Shown: positions 1-6,407 of the stretch, in pieces
Position numbering within the stretch: position 1 is the first letter of the stretch
How the letters are laid out: every line of letters starts with the position of its first letter
Assembly: GCA_022615475.1 (NCBI GenBank)
Contig: JAKEGQ010000065.1
Coordinates: 1 to 7,041 of the forward strand
Direction: 5' to 3'
Source of the DNA: Candidatus Methylomirabilota bacterium
Lineage (GTDB): Bacteria > Methylomirabilota > Methylomirabilia > Methylomirabilales > CSP1-5
Length of the DNA stretch: 7,041 nucleotides
Program-made: the position numbers and the translations under genes
The notes under the pieces: generated by a model
Told to the model about the DNA's origin: nothing
Seen by the model: only the letters and a program-made list of their open reading frames with translations
The model's database searches: none

Positions 1-1944
1 GAAGAGGGTGAGCGGCCCCCGCCGGTAATTCACTCGCCCTGTCATCACGTAATACGGATCCAGCGGCTTACTCAGATTCGCCTCGTCCCCCGACAGAAAC
101 TGCGCACCTACGTAGAGCCCGGCGAGGGAAAAGGTCAAGCCTTCCACGGGAGAGACGTTTACCCCCCAACCCACCCGATTCCGGGGGACGAGGGGAATGT
201 CGTCTCCCGCGCGGACTGGCCCCGATGCCAAGAGGGCATCGGTCTCGAAGGTCGCATTGACGTAGGAGTAATTCACGAACCCGTTGATCAGGTTTCCGTA
301 TCGTCCCCGGAGCGTGAGCTCCAATCCTCGGCGACGGGTTTTCTGCACATTCTGATTGATGCCGCCGCCGGTGGTCGGATCGGTGGTTACGAAGATGATC
401 TCATCATCGACATCGGTTTGAAACAGGGCCAGCGTTCCCTCGAAATACTCGCCCGCGCGGACCCGTGTCCCGACCTCGAAGGTGCGGCCGGTGGGCGGAT
501 CGAGGTCCGGGTTCGAGGAAAAGGGGAAGAAGGCAAAGAGTTCATTGACCGTCGGGCTGCGGAATCCCTCCGAGTAACTAAAGTAGAGACCGACGTCCTC
601 GGTGACGTTCCAGTTCAACCCCGCCCGGGGGCTGAAGTGTGTGAAGGTCCGGACCCGATCATTCGTGGCGTCGAACTGATCGGTGAAATCTATCCGATCC
701 CAATCGTAGCGACCCCCGCCGCTCAGAATGAGGACCTCCGGGATCAGATCAAAGCTGTCCTGGAAATAGATCCCCACGACATTCTCGTCCGTCTTCGTTT
801 CGGAGAGGAAGGGAAGAAACCCGGTGAACTGGGCGGAACCCTTGCTGTTGACATCATTCCTCGTATACTCCACGCCGGCCACAAAGACGTTCCGATGGTC
901 GAAAGGGGTGGCCTGGTGGGTCACCTGGGCAGTCAACCCACCGCTGAGAATGCCGGTTTGGTTCGTACTCTGGCTCGTGAGACCCACCGTGAAAAACTCG
1001 CGATCGAGATCCCGAACGAAGCCGTTAAGGGCGGCAGAGAAGCCGGCCGGAAGCTCCTGCCGCAGGTTGAGGATCCCCTGGTAGAGTGTCCGATCTGAGA
1101 AGTCACCCGGGGTGAGGTTCAGTGTCCGATCTATGTTGAGGATGGCTTCCGGGAGGGTCCCAGGCTGCTCGAGGTGGTCGGTGACGAAGAGGAAGGACCC
1201 CGTGATGTCGGTTCCCGCGCCCTCAATCCGGCGGCCCACCTTGGCAAAGAGCTGTGTCACGTCCGATTCGGAGGTCTCCCGAAACCCGTCCTCGAACTCC
1301 TGCGTGAACCCGAGGTAATAGTCGAAGCCCCCGACCGGGCCGCCCACGCTCGCCCGGTATCGCTGGTGGCCAAAACTGCCGCCGGCGATTTCAGCCTTCG
1401 CCTCGGGCACCGGGCCTCCCCGCTTGGTCTGGAGGTTGACCACCCCAGCCAGAGCGTTCTTTCCAAAAATGGATGCGGTCCCGGGAACAACCTCGATTCG
1501 CTGTAGATCCTTCACCGGGATAAGATCCCAGTCCACGACGTTAAAATCGGGGGTGTTGACACGGACCCCATCCAGGAACACGCTGGTCTCCGTCACCGGT
1601 TCACCACTGAAGCCCCGCATGTCGAGCGTCGGTTCAAAGGGATTGCCGGTCTGGTTGTAGAGGGTAATCCCAGGCTCGTACTGAATGACCCCTGGGACGG
1701 TGTCCCTCTCAAAGGTCTCGATCTCATCCCCGGTCACCACCCGGACCTGACCCGGATACCGCTTGAGATCGAGGGGGACGTCAAGGAGGCGTGTGCTCGA
1801 GACAGTGACCTCGGGGATGCGAACGATTTCCCCTTCTTCGCCCTTTTTTTCCTCCTCGGTTTTCTCCTCCGCCCAGAGCGCCCCGATCAAGGAACCTGTG
1901 AGTGCCGCCGTCAGCAGCCAAATCCTGAGAGTCTTGGAAGCCAT
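1..1944 (-). CDS. btuB: TonB-dependent outer-membrane receptor, probable cobalamin receptor BtuB (3' end cut off by window edge)
   Basis: Outer-membrane beta-barrel receptor that would bind corrinoids at the surface and pass them to the periplasm using TonB energy. I translated this frame by hand from the ATG at 1944 to base 1 and found 648 codons and no stop, so the C-terminal end is missing. The start is supported by a strong Shine-Dalgarno GGGAGGTG five bases upstream. Residues 1-25 form a signal peptide (K/R near the N-terminus, hydrophobic core, cleavage likely after ALWA). A very charged stretch follows (about 26-39, EEKTEEEKKGEEGE), then a TonB-box-like PEVTVSSTR (44-52). The plug spans roughly 55-175 and carries MRGFSGEPV (109-117), VFLDGVRVN (122-130) and RIEVVPGTASIFGKNALAGV (149-168), typical of the TonB receptor plug. 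The rest shows alternating aromatic barrel strands, for example YFSYSEGFRSPTVNELF near 526. At over 648 residues it is longer than E. coli BtuB (614). Family membership is certain; B12 specificity is inferred from the riboswitch in its leader and adjacent btuFCD. Confidence 0.9.
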   Translation of the reverse strand, partial: MASKTLRIWLLTAALTGSLIGALWAEEKTEEEKKGEEGEIVRIPEVTVSSTRLLDVPLDLKRYPGQVRVVTGDEIETFERDTVPGVIQYEPGITLYNQTGNPFEPTLDMRGFSGEPVTETSVFLDGVRVNTPDFNVVDWDLIPVKDLQRIEVVPGTASIFGKNALAGVVNLQTKRGGPVPEAKAEIAGGSFGHQRYRASVGGPVGGFDYYLGFTQEFEDGFRETSESDVTQLFAKVGRRIEGAGTDITGSFLFVTDHLEQPGTLPEAILNIDRTLNLTPGDFSDRTLYQGILNLRQELPAGFSAALNGFVRDLDREFFTVGLTSQSTNQTGILSGGLTAQVTHQATPFDHRNVFVAGVEYTRNDVNSKGSAQFTGFLPFLSETKTDENVVGIYFQDSFDLIPEVLILSGGGRYDWDRIDFTDQFDATNDRVRTFTHFSPRAGLNWNVTEDVGLYFSYSEGFRSPTVNELFAFFPFSSNPDLDPPTGRTFEVGTRVRAGEYFEGTLALFQTDVDDEIIFVTTDPTTGGGINQNVQKTRRRGLELTLRGRYGNLINGFVNYSYVNATFETDALLASGPVRAGDDIPLVPRNRVGWGVNVSPVEGLTFSLAGLYVGAQFLSGDEANLSKPLDPYYVMTGRVNYRRGPLTLF

Positions 1945-1948
1945 GGAA

Positions 1949-1956
1949 CACCTCCC
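1949..1956 (-). promoter_or_regulatory. Ribosome-binding site of btuB
   Basis: On the minus strand the sequence GGGAGGTG lies just before TTCC and the ATG at 1944. It is close to the ideal Shine-Dalgarno and fixes the btuB start. Its first two bases also belong to a strand (CGGAAAGG) that can pair with CCTTTTCCG directly after the riboswitch, so its access may be the regulated step. Confidence 0.8.
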
Positions 1957-1996
1957 TTTCCGCGAAAGTGATGTTCACCTCAACCCCCGGAAAAGG
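1955..1996 (-). promoter_or_regulatory. Possible expression-platform hairpin masking the btuB ribosome-binding site
   Basis: Directly after the riboswitch's B12 box, CCTTTTCCG (1996-1988) can pair with CGGAAAGG (1962-1955), giving eight pairs with one bulged T. The 3' arm enters the Shine-Dalgarno of btuB. The loop holds a smaller hairpin, AGGTGA-aca-TCACTT (1980-1966). There is no run of T after a GC-rich stem, so control of translation initiation is more likely than transcription termination. The pairing is read by eye; no folding energy was calculated. Confidence 0.45.
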
Positions 1997-2168
1997 TTTC
2001 CTGACTCGTGGATCATCACCCCCCTGCGCCTTCCCATCGTTCGACTATCAGCTCACGACAGTGGCATGATGCAGAGAGGCTCCCCACTCACAGTGGCGGG
2101 ACCGTGCTGGTCTTCCACCAGCTTCCCTTTGATCCGGGAGCCCGACAGTTCACAGTTCAGGGTTCACC
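1994..2168 (-). ncRNA. Cobalamin riboswitch upstream of btuB
   Basis: Minus-strand RNA element that binds cobalamin and typically lowers expression of the downstream uptake gene. Conserved blocks occur in the right order: AAAGGGAA (2130-2123), the stem GCTGG/CCAGC (2122-2118 with 2110-2106), CGGTCCCGCCACTGTGA (2104-2088), GCCACTG (2065-2059), GGGAAGGCGC (2035-2026), and the B12 box AGTCAGGAAACC (2006-1995). The consensus of the last is AGYCAGGAGACC. A weak closing P1 can form between GGT (2168-2166) and ACC (1997-1995), which sets the outer limits; the 5' limit is less sure than the 3' one. The element is about 50 bases from the btuB ATG and downstream of the btuD stop, so it should act on btuB and not on the upstream operon. 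I do not assign an adenosyl- or methyl-/hydroxocobalamin preference. Confidence 0.93.
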
Positions 2169-2173
2169 GTTCA
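2146..2173 (-). repeat. Four tandem TGAACNN heptamers
   Basis: Reading the minus strand from 2173 down gives TGAACGG, TGAACCC, TGAACTG, TGAACTG, four consecutive seven-base units with TGAAC fixed and the last two bases variable. The array sits between the btuD stop and the conserved core of the riboswitch, and its first two units overlap the likely 5' strand of the riboswitch. It could be a short intergenic repeat, a protein-binding site or a slippage product. No function can be read from it. Confidence 0.75.
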
Positions 2174-2207
2174 GAGCGCCCCGACCGATTCTCGCTGCCC
2201 TGCCCCC
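2174..2207. other. Non-coding spacer between btuD stop and the repeat/riboswitch; no clear promoter or terminator
   Basis: The gap between btuD and btuB (1945-2207) is filled by the heptamer repeat, riboswitch and leader except for this piece. It is G-rich on the minus strand. The only fold seen is GCCCC (2220-2216) with GGGGC (2206-2202), which spans the btuD stop codon but has no T tract after it, so it is not a good intrinsic terminator. I see no convincing -35/-10 pair here. A btuB promoter may lie inside the end of btuD, or btuB may be read through from the operon. Confidence 0.5.
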
Positions 2208-2984
2208 TCAGAGCCGGGGCAAGATACGGATCGTGCCTCTCTCAGGATCTGCGCCGATCCAGATGGGACAGCCGTAGGCGCTCTCGAGAATGTCCGCTCG
2301 CATCACCTCCTCAGGGCGGCCAGCGATCAGGACCTTTCCGCCCTTCAGCAGCAGGAGTCGGTCAGAACATCCGGCCGCCGCGTTGAGATCGTGGGAGACC
2401 AGGATGATGGTCAATCCCCGTTCCATCTTCAGTCGCCTGAGCAGCCTAAGGATCTCCACCTGATTGTTGAAATCGAGATGGGCCATCGGTTCATCGAGGA
2501 GGAGGATGCGCGGCTCCTGGGCCAACGCCCTGGCGATGACCACCCGCTGCTTCTCGCCGCCCGACAGCTGGTCCAGGTACTTCCCTGCCAGGTGCGCGGT
2601 CCCGGTCTCTTCGAGGGCCTGCCCCGCGGCCCGGCGGTCCTCGGCGGTCTCAAACCCAATCCCCCGGGCGTACGGATAGCGCCCCATGGAAACGACCTGC
2701 TGCGCCGTGAAGGGAAAGGCCACCTGAAACTCCTGGGGAACGACCGCCACAGTCCGGGCCACATCGCGCGCCGTCAATTCGCCAAGCTCACGACCGAAGA
2801 GGCGGATCCTCCCGGCCTCGGGGCCAAGAACCCGACTGAGCAGACGCAACAGCGTGGTCTTGCCGGCACTGTTCGGCCCGATCACCCCCAAGACCTCCCC
2901 GGCCTCGACGACAAACGAGACCCCGTCGAGCACGCGCCCGTTGCGGTAACTGAAAGAGAGATCGTGGGCCTCGACCGCCTTCAC
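2208..2984 (-). CDS. btuD: Cobalamin ABC transporter ATP-binding protein BtuD
   Basis: Cytoplasmic ATPase (258 aa) that would power the BtuC permease as a dimer. All ABC motifs are visible: Walker A GPNSAGKTT (36-44), Q-loop glutamine in VPQEF (Q84), signature LSGGEKQR (140-147), Walker B ILLLDEP (160-166) and switch histidine in VSHD (H198). Length and the segment MGRYPYARGIG (100-110) match the subgroup serving FecCD-type permeases for iron-siderophore, heme or B12. The start codon is GTG at 2984; it overlaps the btuC stop as GTGA, with GGAG upstream, so translation is probably coupled. The Walker A has Ser where most relatives have Gly (GPNGAGKST) and Thr for Ser; both still fit GxxxxGK[ST]. 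Sequence alone would not separate B12 from siderophore transport; B12 is inferred from cobB, cobQ and the riboswitch-btuB next door. Confidence 0.9.
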   Translation of the reverse strand: MKAVEAHDLSFSYRNGRVLDGVSFVVEAGEVLGVIGPNSAGKTTLLRLLSRVLGPEAGRIRLFGRELGELTARDVARTVAVVPQEFQVAFPFTAQQVVSMGRYPYARGIGFETAEDRRAAGQALEETGTAHLAGKYLDQLSGGEKQRVVIARALAQEPRILLLDEPMAHLDFNNQVEILRLLRRLKMERGLTIILVSHDLNAAAGCSDRLLLLKGGKVLIAGRPEEVMRADILESAYGCPIWIGADPERGTIRILPRL

Positions 2985-4009
2985 GGATAGACGCTCCGAT
3001 ATCGGGTGCGGAGGAGATAGGCAAAGAATGGCGCACCGAGAAAGGAGGTGACAGCCCCTACGGGGATCTCCACCGGTGCCGCGACCGTCCGGGCCAGCGT
3101 ATCGGTGAGAACAAGAAACATCGCGCCAGCAAGGAGCGAGGCGGGAATGACCAGCCGGTTATCCGGTCCGAGACAGAGGCGGACGGCGTGGGGCACCATC
3201 AGCCCGACAAAGGCAACGGAACCACTCACCGACACCGCCGCGCCAGTCACGAGGCTACACGCCACAAAGATGATGCGTTTCACTCGCTCGGGCTCCGCCC
3301 CAAGCTGCGCCGCGGCCTCCTCCCCCGCCGCCAGCAGGTTCAAGGGGAGGGCCTGCAGATAGATCAAGCCGGTGCCGACGAGGAGGCAGCCCACCACGAC
3401 ACCGAGGGTGGGGTAGTCCGCGAGGCGCAGCTGTCCGATGAGGTAGAACACGACCCCCTGCAGCTCTTCGGCCCGAATCAACGCCGAAGCCACCATAATG
3501 GCCGAGGAGAAGAAGAGCGAAACCACGACACCGGCGAGGAGGAGGGTCTGGATCGGAAGCCGGCCATCGATGCTGGCGATGCCGTAGACCGCCATCGCCG
3601 CCACCAGTGCGCCGGCAGCGCCGAAGAGAGGCAGGAAGAGGATCCCGGCGCCGGCGCCAAGCCCTGTGAAGATTCCCATGACCACGCCGAAGGCAGCGCC
3701 ACTCGATACACCGAGGACACCGGGGTCGGCTAAGGGATTGCGAGAGATCGCCTGAAAACCCGCTCCGGCGAGCGAGAGAGCCGAGCCGACGATGGCCGCG
3801 AGGAGGACGCGGGGAAGCCGCAGCGTCAGCACAATGGTCTCCTGTGCCTCTGTCCAGAAGACCGGGAGCGGAAGGACCTTCGCACCGAGGATCGCCATGC
3901 TCTGAAGCCACCCGACGCGGACCGTCCCCACCGACAGGGCAAGGACGACCGCCGCCGAAAGCCCGGCCGTCAGGACTGCCATCACACCCAGGAGACGTCT
4001 GGGTATCAC
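2981..4009 (-). CDS. btuC: Cobalamin ABC transporter permease BtuC (FecCD family)
   Basis: Inner-membrane permease (342 aa; E. coli BtuC has 326) forming a dimeric channel with about ten helices per subunit. Family motifs are clear: RLPRVLLAAIVGSALSLAGA (64-83), SRNPLADPGVLGVSSGAAFG (89-108), the cytoplasmic loop EEAAAQLGAEPERVK (230-244) that in this family contacts the ATPase, VAFVGLMVPHAVRL (265-278), and the C-terminal VGAVTSFLGAPFFAYLL (317-333). Hydrophobic segments cover most of the chain, beginning at about 9-30. The start is GTG at 4009, which overlaps the btuF stop as GTGA; a GGGGAG lies just upstream. Its own TGA overlaps the GTG of btuD in the same way. FecCD permeases carry siderophores, heme or B12, and the corrinoid assignment comes from neighbours. 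Confidence 0.9.
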   Translation of the reverse strand: MIPRRLLGVMAVLTAGLSAAVVLALSVGTVRVGWLQSMAILGAKVLPLPVFWTEAQETIVLTLRLPRVLLAAIVGSALSLAGAGFQAISRNPLADPGVLGVSSGAAFGVVMGIFTGLGAGAGILFLPLFGAAGALVAAMAVYGIASIDGRLPIQTLLLAGVVVSLFFSSAIMVASALIRAEELQGVVFYLIGQLRLADYPTLGVVVGCLLVGTGLIYLQALPLNLLAAGEEAAAQLGAEPERVKRIIFVACSLVTGAAVSVSGSVAFVGLMVPHAVRLCLGPDNRLVIPASLLAGAMFLVLTDTLARTVAAPVEIPVGAVTSFLGAPFFAYLLRTRYRSVYP

Positions 4010-4902
4010 GGACCACTCCCCGGGAAGGCCTGGGGGTGGAGCAGACGGGCCAGGAGCTCCACGCCGTCCACGATCCGGGGCCCGGGACGGCTCGTCAGGC
4101 TAGCATCGATGACCCGGACGGCCCCTTCCCGCACCGGACGGACCTCTCGCCACACCGGCAGACGGCGGAGGGCCTCTCCGTGGTGTAGGCCACCACGATC
4201 CAACGCCAGGAGGATCACATCGGGCGGATCGATGACGAGCTCCTCCAGGGAGTAGCGGGGAAACCCGGCCGTGCGCACGATGTTTGCTCCTCCCGCTAGG
4301 TTGATCAGATCATCGATCACAGTCTCCCCGCCTGCCACGATCAGGGGATCGATCCAAACGACATAGAGGACCCTCGGTCTGGCCAACACACTGACCTTCT
4401 GCGAGACGGCCGCTATGCGTCGCCGCATGTGGGCAATCAAGCCCTCAGCCTGCGGCTGCCTCCCCACCGCCTCCCCAACCTTCGCGATGGAGGTCAGAAC
4501 TCCCTCGACCCCCACCGGCTTCACCCCGAAGACCGGAATCTGAAGCTGCTCGAGTTGGATCAGGGTATCCCAGCGGTTGGCATCCGCCGCGATCAGCACG
4601 AGGTCGGGCCGGAGCTCGACGATCACCTCTAGGTTCGGATCAAGTCCTCCCCCCACCCTGACCCTTCGCACGGCCTCGGGGGGATAGTCGGCATAATCGA
4701 CCACTCCCACCACCGAATCACCCGCACCGAGCGCAAAGAGGATCTCGGTGAGACTGGGGGCGAGCGGGATGATCCGACGGGGTGGTTTCTGAAGCTCGAC
4801 CTGTCGTCCCACCATATCGACAAAGGTCGCCGCGCGCGCCGGCAGCACCCAGAGCAGGATCGAGAAGACCCACAGAGCCCTTCCTCCTCTCTTCCTCGTC
4901 AT
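4006..4902 (-). CDS. btuF: Periplasmic cobalamin-binding protein BtuF
   Basis: Substrate-binding protein (298 aa from the chosen start) that captures corrinoid in the periplasm and delivers it to BtuC. I take ATG at 4902, which overlaps the cobQ stop as ATGA and leads straight into a signal peptide: basic MTRKRGGR, hydrophobic 9-20, then PARA with cleavage likely after A24. The same frame is open back to 4968, but that longer start would bury the signal peptide and overlap cobQ by 70 bases. No lipobox cysteine is present, so it should be soluble. The mature chain shows RRIIPLAPSLTEILFALGAG (42-61), DLVLIAADA (100-108), a long linking helix about 133-170, and YSLEELVIDPPDVILLALD (217-235), the two-lobe class III layout of BtuF/FhuD proteins. 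E53 and E220/E221 are placed like the two glutamates that dock E. coli BtuF onto BtuC; that match is by analogy. Confidence 0.89.
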   Translation of the reverse strand: MTRKRGGRALWVFSILLWVLPARAATFVDMVGRQVELQKPPRRIIPLAPSLTEILFALGAGDSVVGVVDYADYPPEAVRRVRVGGGLDPNLEVIVELRPDLVLIAADANRWDTLIQLEQLQIPVFGVKPVGVEGVLTSIAKVGEAVGRQPQAEGLIAHMRRRIAAVSQKVSVLARPRVLYVVWIDPLIVAGGETVIDDLINLAGGANIVRTAGFPRYSLEELVIDPPDVILLALDRGGLHHGEALRRLPVWREVRPVREGAVRVIDASLTSRPGPRIVDGVELLARLLHPQAFPGSGP

Positions 4903-6407
4903 CGCTTTGCCTCGAGCAGGCGATAGATCGCCGCCATATCGAGATGAGCGCGGACCAGGTCCGCCCATCGGTCTAAGTCATGCTCAAGGTTCCACTCCGG
5001 ACGGACACTGACCGGATGGGGAAGTCCTCTCGCCTCCCACACTGCCTGAAGAAACCGGCGTCGGAAGGATGCGTTGTTGAAGAGACCGTGGATGTTACTC
5101 CCCCAGACCTTGCCACTGTCATCGCACGCCCCATCGTGGATCTGGACCGCCTGCCCCGACCGCTCCACGATCTCAAAGGCAGGTGTGGTTCCATCGAGAT
5201 AGAGGGAGATCCCATGATGGATCTCGTACCCACTCACCTCCTCACCGCTCCGGACGCACGAGGCCCGAACCTGATGGGTGATTTTCTCTTTCTGAAAGCG
5301 AGTGGTCACCGGAAGCAGGCCCAGGCCTTTGACCTGGTCTTGCGTTGACTCCACATGATCGGGGTCTGCGACCCATGTCCCGAGCATCTGGTAGCCACCG
5401 CAGATGCCGACGACCACCTTTTTCTCCTTGGCCGCGTGTGTGACGGCCTGGGCGAGTCCCATCTTGCGCAGGAAGAGGAGATCTTCAACCGTGCTCTTGC
5501 TTCCGGGGAGGATCAGACAGTCGGCCAGCCTGACCTCCTCTGGATCCCGCACATAGAAGAGGTTCACATCGGGCTCTGCAGCGAGCGGGTCAAAGTCAGT
5601 GAAGTTTGACAGGTGAGGGAGCGCGATAACGCCGATCTGCAGGCGGCTGGCATCTCTTCGCCGCCCGTTCGCGAACGCACCTTCGGGAAGCGCATCTTCT
5701 TCCGGGAGATGCAGGTTCCGATCAAAGGGGATGACGCCGAATACCGGCTTGCCCGTCCGGGCGACGAGGAAGTCGAGGCCTGGCGCCAAGAGTTGCCGGT
5801 CGCCCCGAAATTTGTTGATGATGAACCCCTGCACCCGCTCGCGTTCCGCGGGATCGAGCAACTCGAGCGTCCCGATGAGGGCGGCAAAAACCCCGCCCCG
5901 GTCGATGTCGCCGACCAGGAGGACCGGCGCCTCCGCCATCTCGGCGACATCCATGTTCGTCAGATCCCGGTCACGAAGGTTCACCTCGGCCGGAGAGCCC
6001 GCCCCCTCGATCACCACGACCTCGTACTGGGCCGCCAGCCGCTCGTAGACCTCCCGGACTACGCGGCGGAGGACCGGGATCTGTTCACTCCCGTACGCGG
6101 CAGCGGAAAACGTCCCGACTGGTCGGCCAAGAACGATCACCTGCGCGTCGGTGTCATTGCTCGGCTTGAGCAGGACCGGGTTCATATCAATCGACGGTGT
6201 CACCCGCGCGGCCTGCGCCTGCAGGGCCTGGGCCCGTCCGATCTCGCCCCCATCGGGGGTGACGAACGAATTCAACGCCATGTTCTGCGCCTTGAAGGGG
6301 GCGACCCGATACCCGTCCTGGGCGAGGATCCGGCAGAGACTGGCGACGAGAAGACTCTTGCCCACGTGGGAAGCCGTCCCCTGGACCATCAGGCTTCTCG
6401 CGCGCAT
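4899..6407 (-). CDS. cobQ: Cobyric acid synthase CobQ/CbiP
   Basis: Cytoplasmic enzyme (502 aa, usual length) that uses glutamine and ATP to amidate the b, d, e and g side chains of adenosylcobyrinate a,c-diamide, giving adenosylcobyric acid. The N-terminal ATP-binding domain shows MVQGTASHVGKS (7-18, modified P-loop), FKAQNMALNSFVTPDGGEIG (38-57), NPVLLKPSND (76-85), VIEGAGSPAEVNL (132-144) and GDIDRGGVFA (166-175). The C-terminal glutamine amidotransferase domain has PGSKSTVEDL (301-310), nucleophile C336 in GICGGYQMLG, and a histidine in NIHGLF (H440). It starts at ATG 6407, sharing one base with the cobB stop (TGATG), with AAGGA a few bases upstream; its stop overlaps the btuF ATG. The equivalent name in the anaerobic pathway is cbiP; the window does not show which pathway is used. 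Confidence 0.96.
   Translation of the reverse strand: MRARSLMVQGTASHVGKSLLVASLCRILAQDGYRVAPFKAQNMALNSFVTPDGGEIGRAQALQAQAARVTPSIDMNPVLLKPSNDTDAQVIVLGRPVGTFSAAAYGSEQIPVLRRVVREVYERLAAQYEVVVIEGAGSPAEVNLRDRDLTNMDVAEMAEAPVLLVGDIDRGGVFAALIGTLELLDPAERERVQGFIINKFRGDRQLLAPGLDFLVARTGKPVFGVIPFDRNLHLPEEDALPEGAFANGRRRDASRLQIGVIALPHLSNFTDFDPLAAEPDVNLFYVRDPEEVRLADCLILPGSKSTVEDLLFLRKMGLAQAVTHAAKEKKVVVGICGGYQMLGTWVADPDHVESTQDQVKGLGLLPVTTRFQKEKITHQVRASCVRSGEEVSGYEIHHGISLYLDGTTPAFEIVERSGQAVQIHDGACDDSGKVWGSNIHGLFNNASFRRRFLQAVWEARGLPHPVSVRPEWNLEHDLDRWADLVRAHLDMAAIYRLLEAKR

Noticed and set aside
418..1098. 226-codon open frame on the plus strand
   Set aside because: It is antisense to the btuB barrel, which I could translate with no stop through the same region. 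It has no recognisable domain.
1781..1978. 65-codon minus-strand frame starting at GTG 1978
   Set aside because: It overlaps the btuB start in another frame, has no good ribosome-binding site and would remove the signal peptide. The ATG at 1944 is clearly better.
2202..2220. Hairpin GCCCC/GGGGC at the btuD stop as an intrinsic terminator
   Set aside because: The stem is five pairs with a nine-base loop and is followed by AGGGCAGCG, with no T run. It may be chance GC-rich pairing.
1763..2386. 207-codon plus-strand frame spanning the btuB start, riboswitch and btuD end
   Set aside because: It crosses the riboswitch and two minus-strand genes, with low-complexity Ser/Arg composition and no motif, so it is a chance frame.
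3041..3052. Plus-strand AAAGGAGGTGA, which on the minus strand resembles the anti-Shine-Dalgarno end of 16S rRNA
   Set aside because: On the minus strand it is codons for VTSFL in the conserved C-terminal VTSFLGAPFF motif of btuC. No rRNA sequence surrounds it and no plus-strand gene follows.
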